Assembly: GCA_027488195.1 (NCBI GenBank)
Contig: JAIYCD010000205.1
Span: 1 to 57,748 of the forward strand
Direction of reading: 5' to 3'
DNA length: 57,748 nt
DNA from: Acetobacteraceae bacterium
GTDB taxonomy: Bacteria > Pseudomonadota > Alphaproteobacteria > Acetobacterales > Acetobacteraceae
Shown here: piece after piece, positions 52,028 through 57,748 of the stretch
How positions within the stretch are numbered: the first letter of the stretch is position 1
How the letters are laid out: each line of letters opens with the position of its first letter
Program-made: the position numbers and the translations under genes
The notes under the pieces: model-generated
Seen by the model: the letters and a program-made list of their open reading frames with translations, nothing else
The model's database searches: none
Told to the model about the DNA's origin: nothing

Positions 52028-53251
52028 ATGGAGCGTGGTATGGCTTTAGAATCAGTGTGTTATATGGCGCATTCACCTCAGGTCTTAATTGTAGAGGATG
52101 ATCAGGCGCTCGCAGCCAATCTCGTCCGCGGCTTGCAAGCCATGGGATGGACCGTGAACTCGGCAGGCTCCTCCAGCGAGGCGCTCTCCCTGCTGCATGA
52201 GTCGCCAGACATCGCCGTCGTCGTGACAGACATCCGCATGCCCCACGGCACAGGCCTTGAACTCGCGCAGTCGGTGTTGCGCGCGCGGAAGGGGGCGATG
52301 GCCACCGAAGTCATCCTCATCACCGGGCACGCCACGACAGACGACGTCACCGAAGCCGTGCGACTCGGCGCGTGCGATTTCCTGCACAAGCCCTTTCGCC
52401 TGGCGGAGGTGGAGAGGGCGGTCAGGAAGGCGAGCCAGCGCGCGCAAGCGTGTCGAGAGGGCGCGCTGGCTGAGCGCGAGAACCGGACGAGCGCCGCCCG
52501 GCTGGAGGGAGAGCTGGCCGCCGTCCGTGGGCGGTTGGACGCCATGCAGGACGCAGCGCGCAATGATGACGCCGCGACGGAAACCGAACGCGAGCAGGTT
52601 GGGCGCATTATCTCCCACGCGCTGCGGACCCCCTTGCAGGACCTCGCCGCGCGGGCAGAGCTTTCGGATGAGGACACGCCCTGGGCGGATGATCTCGAAT
52701 CGCTCCGGGCAAGCGTGCAACGGGCCGTGACGGCCATTGAGTCGCTCGAAGCATTCTATCGCCTTCCCAGGGAGGGGCAGGCGGTGCCGGTCACGCTTGA
52801 CCTTGCATGGGTCGTCGCCGACGTCGCCAAGCGCGTCAGCCTTGGAAGCGGCGTTGATATCCGCTGCCGCTGGGACGATACCGCGCAGGGCGTCACGATC
52901 CTGGCGGATCGCGATCATCTCAGCCGGGCGGTGACGCAGTGCTTCGAAGCGGTGATCGAGTGTGCACCGGCCGGGTGTCCGATCATCTACGAGGTGCAGC
53001 CGCTCCAGGACCGGCAAGCGCCATCATGGCGCCTCGTCATCCGTGTTGCGCCGGAGGGTGAGGAAGGGCGGGCCACAGCCTGGGCTGGCCTCGACGAAGC
53101 GGCGCTCCTGACCGGAGGGGGGCTGGACTCGCTCCGCCTGCTGATCGCTCAGCGGCTGGTGGCATCCAGTGGCGGGAGCCTGGCGTCCTGGCGGGGCGCC
53201 GGCGGTGCGGCTGCGGTCGGGATCACCCTGCCCCCCAGCGCGTGCGTCTGA
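52028..53251 (+). CDS. Receiver domain fused to degenerate histidine-kinase core (hybrid phosphorelay protein)
   Basis: A 407-residue soluble protein. Residues ~18-138 are a receiver (VLIVEDDQALAANLVRGLQA, phospho-acceptor Asp68 in VVVTDIRMPHGTG, Lys121 in CDFLHKPF). A coiled-coil stretch (~138-190) leads to a DHp-like helix with His197 in RIISHALRTPLQDLA. The remaining ~190 residues resemble a kinase ATPase domain in outline (TLDLAWVVADVAKRVSLGSG, LADRDHLSRAVTQCFEAVIE) but lack DxGxG and GLGL boxes. It may be a receiver-phosphotransferase rather than an active kinase. Starts at 52028, 52040 (better SD: GGAGCG) and 52064 are possible. First gene of a rightward signalling cluster. Confidence 0.75.
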   Translation: MERGMALESVCYMAHSPQVLIVEDDQALAANLVRGLQAMGWTVNSAGSSSEALSLLHESPDIAVVVTDIRMPHGTGLELAQSVLRARKGAMATEVILITGHATTDDVTEAVRLGACDFLHKPFRLAEVERAVRKASQRAQACREGALAERENRTSAARLEGELAAVRGRLDAMQDAARNDDAATETEREQVGRIISHALRTPLQDLAARAELSDEDTPWADDLESLRASVQRAVTAIESLEAFYRLPREGQAVPVTLDLAWVVADVAKRVSLGSGVDIRCRWDDTAQGVTILADRDHLSRAVTQCFEAVIECAPAGCPIIYEVQPLQDRQAPSWRLVIRVAPEGEEGRATAWAGLDEAALLTGGGLDSLRLLIAQRLVASSGGSLASWRGAGGAAAVGITLPPSACV

Positions 53252-53263
53252 CAAGGCGACGCC

Positions 53264-53650
53264 GTGGTGCGATCATTTCCAACTCATCTGAAGGCTCGGT
53301 TCAACCGCTCCATTCTCCCGGGCAACGCCGCCGCCCGGGTGATCGAGCTGTCAGCGCGGTCCGATGATGACGCCGAGGCGACGATCGTGGCGGTCCGCGA
53401 TCACGGACCCGGCTTTTCTCCGGACGTCCTGCCGCATGTGTTCGAGCCATTCTTCACAACGAAGGGACCCGACCAGGGGAAGGGTCTCGGTCTATCGATC
53501 GTCCACACCACCATGAACAGCTTTGCCGAACATGCCTCCGCTCGCAACCATCGGTCCAGCGGAGCCGAGGTGACGCTCACCTTCCCGCAAACAGGCGCGC
53601 GGGAGGAGTTTTCATCGCCCTTCGCTTCTCAGGAGTCGCTCAATGGATAA
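53264..53650 (+). CDS. ATPase-domain-only histidine kinase fragment
   Basis: A 128-residue frame carrying the second half of a HATPase_c domain: AVRDHGPGFSPDVL (G1 box), HVFEPFFTTKGPDQGKGLGL (F and G2 boxes) with SIV, and SGAEVTLTFP at the end. The DHp helix and the N box that should precede it are absent; the first ~30 residues do not match the family. So it is a truncated kinase or a gene remnant between two signalling genes. It begins 12 bases after the previous stop and overlaps the next start by 8 bases, so it may still be translated. Confidence 0.55.
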   Translation: MVRSFPTHLKARFNRSILPGNAAARVIELSARSDDDAEATIVAVRDHGPGFSPDVLPHVFEPFFTTKGPDQGKGLGLSIVHTTMNSFAEHASARNHRSSGAEVTLTFPQTGAREEFSSPFASQESLNG

Positions 53651-54335
53651 AGCCCAGAAGATTCTGGTTCTGGACGACGACTCCGCCTATTGCGAGGCTG
53701 TCTGCAGCTACCTCGCCGGGCAGGGCTGCACCTCCAGAGCCATCACCCGCCCAGCCGAACTGGAGGCGGCGCTCCAGACCTTCAAGCCTGACCTGCTGTT
53801 GCTTGACCAGAAGCTTGGTGAGACCACGGGCACGCAACTGCTTCGCGCGATCAGGGCGAAGACCGATTTGCCCTGCATCGTTGTCAGCGGCGGGTCCGAC
53901 AGTATCGACCGTGTGGTGAACCTGGAGATCGGCGCGGATGACGAGGTCGACAAGTCGGTCTCCCCACGCGAATTGCTGGCGCGAATCCGGGCCGTGTTGC
54001 GACGGCGCGACCCACGGCCCGTTGAGGCCGCTTCGGGCTGGAGGTTTCTCATCCCGAACCGGCTGCTCCTGCGCCCGGACGGGTCCGAATGCTACCTGAC
54101 CACTGCCGAATTCGAGGCGCTGCGCATGCTCTTCGAGGCACGCGAATCTGCGGTGACCCGCGCCGCATTGTGCGAAGGCGTGTTTCACAGACCTCACACG
54201 CCCGAGGATCGCGCCGTAGACACCGTCATCAAGAAGCTGCGCACCAAGATCGATCAGCCCGGCAAGTCGTCCTGCATTCGTTCCGTGCGGCCAACCGGGT
54301 ATGTCTTCACGAACTTCCCCACTGAGAACGGCTGA
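53643..54335 (+). CDS. Response regulator, OmpR/PhoB-like winged helix
   Basis: A 230-residue regulator. The receiver has ILVLDDDSAYCEAVCSYLAG, Asp55 in LLLLDQKLGETTGTQLLRAI, a conserved Thr/Ser position (VVSGG) and Lys107 in ADDEVDKSVS. The DNA-binding half reads LTTAEFEALRMLFEARESAV and VDTVIKKLRTKIDQPGKS, ending IRSVRPTGYVF, the OmpR winged-helix signature. AGGAG at ~53629 supports ATG 53643. It probably is the DNA-binding output of the cluster. Confidence 0.9.
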   Translation: MDKAQKILVLDDDSAYCEAVCSYLAGQGCTSRAITRPAELEAALQTFKPDLLLLDQKLGETTGTQLLRAIRAKTDLPCIVVSGGSDSIDRVVNLEIGADDEVDKSVSPRELLARIRAVLRRRDPRPVEAASGWRFLIPNRLLLRPDGSECYLTTAEFEALRMLFEARESAVTRAALCEGVFHRPHTPEDRAVDTVIKKLRTKIDQPGKSSCIRSVRPTGYVFTNFPTENG

Positions 54336-54343
54336 TACCGCCC

Positions 54344-54970
54344 ATGGCTCGCGCCCTATCATCCGTCGCGACGGAGGCCGTGGCCATTGCGATCCATGAC
54401 CTGGCCCAGCCGCTCAGCGCCGCCGCGCTCTCAATCGAGACCGCGTCGCTGCTGCTGGCACGCGAGGAGAGGGAGGCGAGCCAGGAGCGGATCACCGCGG
54501 CCCTGCGCGGGCTGGAGCTGTCCAACCGTCTGGTGCGCGTCATGAAACTTGCAACCGGCGGCGAGCCCAGTCCCTGGACATCCGACTTCCCGCCCGACGA
54601 GGCCCTCCACACGGTCTGGCCGGCGCTGCGCCTGCCCACGCTGCGTCCCATTCATGGCGATCGGAACTTCCTGGAGGCTGCGCTCACGGGCTTGTCGATG
54701 GTTTTTTGTCCAGAACCCTCTGGCGTGACGCTGGTGGTGGACCCCGATGGCCGCGGCTGCCGGATCCGCCTGCCGGGCAAGACACGCCACGCGGCGATGA
54801 CGGGCTTCTGGCTCCGCGTGATCCGCAAGGCGGGCGTGCGGGCGAGCGCATATGCGCGCGGCGACGGGGTGGCGGTGATCCTGGGCCTCGGCCCCGGGGT
54901 GGGTGCCGCGGCAGCGAAGCCGGTTGGCGAAGAAACCGGCTTGCCCGCCAGGTGGGCAGTCGATGCGTGA
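54344..54970 (+). CDS. DHp-like phosphotransferase/degenerate histidine kinase (ChpT-like)
   Basis: A 208-residue soluble protein. Its first ~65 residues form a DHp-type helical hairpin with His18 in AIAIHDLAQPLSAAALSIET. The rest (LPTLRPIHGDRNFLEAALTG, GVTLVVDPDGRGCRIRLPG, GVRASAYARGDGVAVILGLG) resembles the outline of a kinase ATPase domain without N, G1 or G2 boxes. This two-domain shape, DHp plus degenerate ATPase, is that of ChpT-type histidine phosphotransferases. It starts 8 bases after the response regulator, so the two are cotranscribed. Kinase activity is unlikely; phosphotransfer is the better guess. Confidence 0.6.
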   Translation: MARALSSVATEAVAIAIHDLAQPLSAAALSIETASLLLAREEREASQERITAALRGLELSNRLVRVMKLATGGEPSPWTSDFPPDEALHTVWPALRLPTLRPIHGDRNFLEAALTGLSMVFCPEPSGVTLVVDPDGRGCRIRLPGKTRHAAMTGFWLRVIRKAGVRASAYARGDGVAVILGLGPGVGAAAAKPVGEETGLPARWAVDA

Positions 54971-55161
54971 GCCCGGGCGCCCAGCTGGGGAGCATTCGCG
55001 TCCTCCGCCCGCCGAAGTTGAGCGGCGGACACTCCGGCGGAGCAGGGATATCTGGCTGACGCGAATGCCGCACTCTTGCCGTAACCGCAATGAATTGGAC
55101 CTGCTGCGATCGCATGCAACAAGCTTGCGCCGCATCAGGACCAAACCGGGCAAGAAATGAC

Positions 55162-57288
55162 ATGGCATCCCGGGCCACCCAGCTGAGAGCGAGACTTGTC
55201 CAGCGCAATGGCCTGCTTGTCGGCCTTGCGGCGCTGCTGCCTATGCTTGCCCTCGCCGGCGCATTTGTTTGTGTCTTTCTCGACTCGCTCCGGCAATACC
55301 GCGCTGCCGACGAGGGACGGCTGCGCGATACCGCGCGAAGCCTGACCGCGGCCGTGGATGCGCGGCTCGGCACCTTCGTCGAGGTGGCGCAGGCGCTGGT
55401 CCGCTCCGGCCTCCTGGACGACATCGAGGACCGCGAGGCCTTCGCCGCCGCGGCAACCCGCATCGGCGCTGGCCTGCCCGGCTGGTTTGTCCTCATCGGT
55501 CCAGGACCCGAACACCTGGTGCTCACCACGACATTGCCGCAGCGCACCGAACAACGGCCCGGGCCAATCTCCGACGAGGCGCGGGCGATCCTGGACAAGG
55601 TGCTCGCCGGCGTCTTCGAGGGACGGCGCGCCATGGTCTCCGACCTTTTCGTGGACGGCGTGGTGCGACGCGAGGTTCTGACGGTCATGGTGCCGGTGGG
55701 CCCGAGCACGCCACTCGGTGCCGCGCTGTCCCTCAGCTTCGGCCCGGAATTGCTGCAGAACCTCCTGAGTCGGCAAGACTTGCCGGAAGATACCTTCGCC
55801 GTCATTGGGGATGGACGCTTCCGCGTTGTGGCGCACTCCCGCGGGGCGGATGGGCGGCTGGTGGGCAGGCAGGCTCCGGCCTGGATCGTGGAGGCAATGG
55901 CCGGCCGCTCCAGCGCCATCCTGACCGGCCCGGGGATGGAAGGGGCACCTTACATCTACGCGATCGAGCGCCCCAGCCTTGCGCCGCACTGGACTGTCGC
56001 CGTGGCCGAGCCTTTGTCGGTGCAGCAGGCCTCGGCGTGGCAGGCCCTGCGCTGGCTGCTCGCGGCGAGCGGCGCCCTCTGCCTGGGCATCGCGGCCACG
56101 GTCTGGGCCCTTCGCCGCGAAGCCATGCGCGATGCCCGCCGGGAGGCCGAGGCCTTGCGGGCCGTGCGGGTGGAGGTGGACCGGCTGCTGGGTGGCTTGC
56201 CGGCCGTGATCTTCCTGCGACGTTTGGGACCGGACGGAACGAACCGCCTTATCTCGCGTCGGGGGGACATCGAGGCGGTGACGGGCTGGCCGGCAGCGAC
56301 CTTCGCGGAGGCCGACAACTTCCAGTCGGTGGTCGATCTCGCTGTTGCCGAATACGACGCCTTCTTCGACCGGGTCGTGCGGGACGGCGCGGGCACGATC
56401 GAATACCGGATGCGCCAGCCGGGTGGGGGCTGGCGGACCCTCCGTGCAAGGTGCCGGCTGCTGGGCCAGTGGGAGGACGGGCGTTCGGAAGTGGTCGGCT
56501 ACATCCTCGACGTCTCCGCGGAGCGCGAGGCCGAGGCGCGCGCCATGGTCGCAACCCGCCTCGCCTCGCTGGGCGAGATGGCGGCGGGCCTCGCGCACGA
56601 GATGAAGCAGCCGCTGCAATCCATCTCCCTTGCGGCCGAGCTCGGCCAGATGGCGGCCGCGCGGGGCAATGCCCCCGAGGTTGACGCGGAGTTCGAGCGC
56701 ATCGTCGAGCAGACGCAACGCACGGCCCAGATGATCGACCATCTGCGGCGCTTCGCGCGAGGCGCCGAGGATGGCGCGCCGGCCCAGGCCGTGCCGCTGG
56801 ATGAGGCGGTAGAGGGCGCCCTGCTTCTGACGCGCAGCGTGCTGCGCGACGTTTCCATCGAGGTGGAGGTGGATGTCGGGGATCCCTCGCTCGTCGTGCG
56901 CGGCCAGGGCGTGCTGCTGGAGCAGGTATTGTCCAATCTGCTGCTGAACGCACGCGACGCGTTGGCAATGCGGCCACCCGGCGCGGCGCGGCGCATCCGC
57001 CTAGCGGCGGCGTATGGGGCGAAGGGGACAGTCATGCTGAGCGTGGCCGACACGGGCGGCGGGATCGCGCCTGAGGTCATGACCCGACTGTTTGAGCCTT
57101 TCGTCACCACCAAAGGCCCCGAGAAAGGGACAGGCCTTGGTCTGTCCCTTTGCCACGGGCTTGTGCACGGCATGGCGGGAACCATCGAAGCCCACAATGA
57201 TACCGAAGGGGCGGTGTTCACCATCACGCTTCCGGCCGCATCGAAAGAAGAAACACTTTCGGCGCGCACCAAGCGAACGGCCGGCTGA
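55162..57288 (+). CDS. Membrane sensor histidine kinase with extracytoplasmic domain and PAS domain
   Basis: A 708-residue kinase. TM1 spans ~residues 16-40 (GLLVGLAALLPMLALAGAFV); a periplasmic Cache-like domain of ~265 residues follows (LTAAVDARLGTFVEVAQALV ... YIYAIERPSLAPHWTVAVAE), then TM2 ~308-330. A PAS-like domain comes next (LLGGLPAVIFLRRLG, GDIEAVTGWPAATFAEADNF, GGGWRTLRARCRLLGQWEDG). The core has SLGEMAAGLAHEMKQPLQSI (H box), LLNARDAL (N box), VADTGGGIAPEVM and FEPFVTTKGPEKGTGLGLSL. All boxes are present, so it should autophosphorylate. ATG 55162 follows AAGAAATGAC; an upstream open frame from 55090 is less likely. The gap from the previous gene is ~190 bp. Confidence 0.9.
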   Translation: MASRATQLRARLVQRNGLLVGLAALLPMLALAGAFVCVFLDSLRQYRAADEGRLRDTARSLTAAVDARLGTFVEVAQALVRSGLLDDIEDREAFAAAATRIGAGLPGWFVLIGPGPEHLVLTTTLPQRTEQRPGPISDEARAILDKVLAGVFEGRRAMVSDLFVDGVVRREVLTVMVPVGPSTPLGAALSLSFGPELLQNLLSRQDLPEDTFAVIGDGRFRVVAHSRGADGRLVGRQAPAWIVEAMAGRSSAILTGPGMEGAPYIYAIERPSLAPHWTVAVAEPLSVQQASAWQALRWLLAASGALCLGIAATVWALRREAMRDARREAEALRAVRVEVDRLLGGLPAVIFLRRLGPDGTNRLISRRGDIEAVTGWPAATFAEADNFQSVVDLAVAEYDAFFDRVVRDGAGTIEYRMRQPGGGWRTLRARCRLLGQWEDGRSEVVGYILDVSAEREAEARAMVATRLASLGEMAAGLAHEMKQPLQSISLAAELGQMAAARGNAPEVDAEFERIVEQTQRTAQMIDHLRRFARGAEDGAPAQAVPLDEAVEGALLLTRSVLRDVSIEVEVDVGDPSLVVRGQGVLLEQVLSNLLLNARDALAMRPPGAARRIRLAAAYGAKGTVMLSVADTGGGIAPEVMTRLFEPFVTTKGPEKGTGLGLSLCHGLVHGMAGTIEAHNDTEGAVFTITLPAASKEETLSARTKRTAG

Positions 57289-57748
57289 CGAAGCCCCAGC
57301 TGCGGCGCTCCGCTCAAGCGCGCCGCTCCTCATCCGGCACCGGCTTGACGCTGCGCAGGCGCGGCCGTGATGACCTGGGCCCACGGCCGACCAACCCGCA
57401 CAATGAGAAATCGAGCCCCTGGTCGGCCTTGGAAGCAGAGGGCTATTGATGTGTCAGGCGGCAGCGTGCGAGCAGACCGTGTCACGCCTGAAGCGAGCCG
57501 TACTCATCGGCGCAAACCGGCAGGACGGACCATTGCCAGGCACATGCCGCGCGGCAATCGGGTGATGGCGGCTTCATCGGGAAAGGTGCCGCACCTGTCC
57601 GGCGTGTACCGGGCCAAGGTTTAATCTCTGCGTGCTGAGATACAGGAACGCGCCTGGCTGGAGAGCGGGAGGCGCTGTGTGAGTTGGTATTTTGTGTGCT
57701 GGTCCAGGCTGGGCGAGCTCAGCGTCATGCTGGCGGCTGCTGGTGTGG
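57289..57748. other. Right-edge region, no supported gene
   Basis: 460 bases after the kinase. The only sizeable frame (57367-57624, 85 codons) is rich in Arg with no motif and reads like GC-rich noise. The last ~100 bases are lower in GC and may be the start of another intergenic or gene beyond the edge. Nothing is called. Confidence 0.4.
57302..57326 (+). terminator. Hairpin after sensor kinase
   Basis: GCGGCGC (57302-57308) and GCGCCGC (57320-57326) can form a 7-bp stem with an 11-base loop, 14 bases after the kinase stop. No T-tract, so the call rests on position and pairing only. Confidence 0.4.

Noticed and set aside
57367-57624. 85-codon plus-strand frame at the right edge
   Set aside because: Arg-rich, no motif, no ribosome-binding site seen.

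Overview
The window reads as the chromosome of a GC-rich alphaproteobacterium. Gene content (TRAP and hydantoinase-type catabolic operons, Wzm/Wzt glycan export, an alpha-type autotransporter, multi-step histidine phosphorelay proteins) fits the Acetobacteraceae/Roseomonas group. That placement is an impression from gene families, not a measured phylogeny.

Region 1 (1-10364) is catabolic. A leftward operon encodes a TRAP transporter (large subunit cut by the window edge), a 3-hydroxyacyl-CoA dehydrogenase-like enzyme, a NIPSNAP protein, a cupin and an FCD-type GntR regulator. A TetR regulator follows, with a perfect 16-bp palindrome between it and a divergent, tightly overlapped operon: hyuA-hyuB and an SsuA/TauA-like ABC importer.

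Region 2 (10369-23680) is patchy. It holds a decayed exosortase-like gene beside a small intact partner, a GT61-like protein, an IS3 transposase relic, a 2355-residue glycine-rich autotransporter, an acetolactate decarboxylase with an N-terminal ribbon-helix-helix-like extension, a 4 x 15 bp tandem repeat, and a broken class II fumarase.

Region 3 (23836-37242) is a surface-glycan block: two AsnB-type amidotransferases, a DPM/GtrB-like glycosyltransferase, a polytopic GT-C-like protein, a GT4 enzyme with a probable 1-base frameshift near its start, a pyruvyl transferase, three methyltransferases and an AglD/UPF0104 membrane protein. The fumarase relic lies on its left and an IS5 transposase relic on its right, so it may be an inserted island.

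Region 4 (37243-50532) continues glycan synthesis. It starts with a 1321-residue protein (GT2, degenerate GT2, GT4 and sugar O-methyltransferase segments), then a methyltransferase and the Wzm/Wzt O-antigen-type ABC exporter. Facing these is a leftward operon for a CDP-activated branched 6-deoxyhexose: RfbF, RfbG, a C-methyltransferase, an RfbC-like epimerase, a CmcI-like protein and an NDP-sugar reductase/epimerase. Together these genes could build, decorate (amide, pyruvyl, O-methyl, C-methyl) and export a complex polysaccharide.

Region 5 (50533-57748) starts with about 1.5 kb of decayed, partly AT-rich DNA. A rightward signalling cluster follows: a receiver fused to a degenerate kinase core, an ATPase-only kinase fragment, an OmpR-like regulator, a ChpT-like/degenerate kinase and a complete membrane sensor kinase. 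This unusual set of split and degenerate kinase parts is the best candidate here for an undescribed system.
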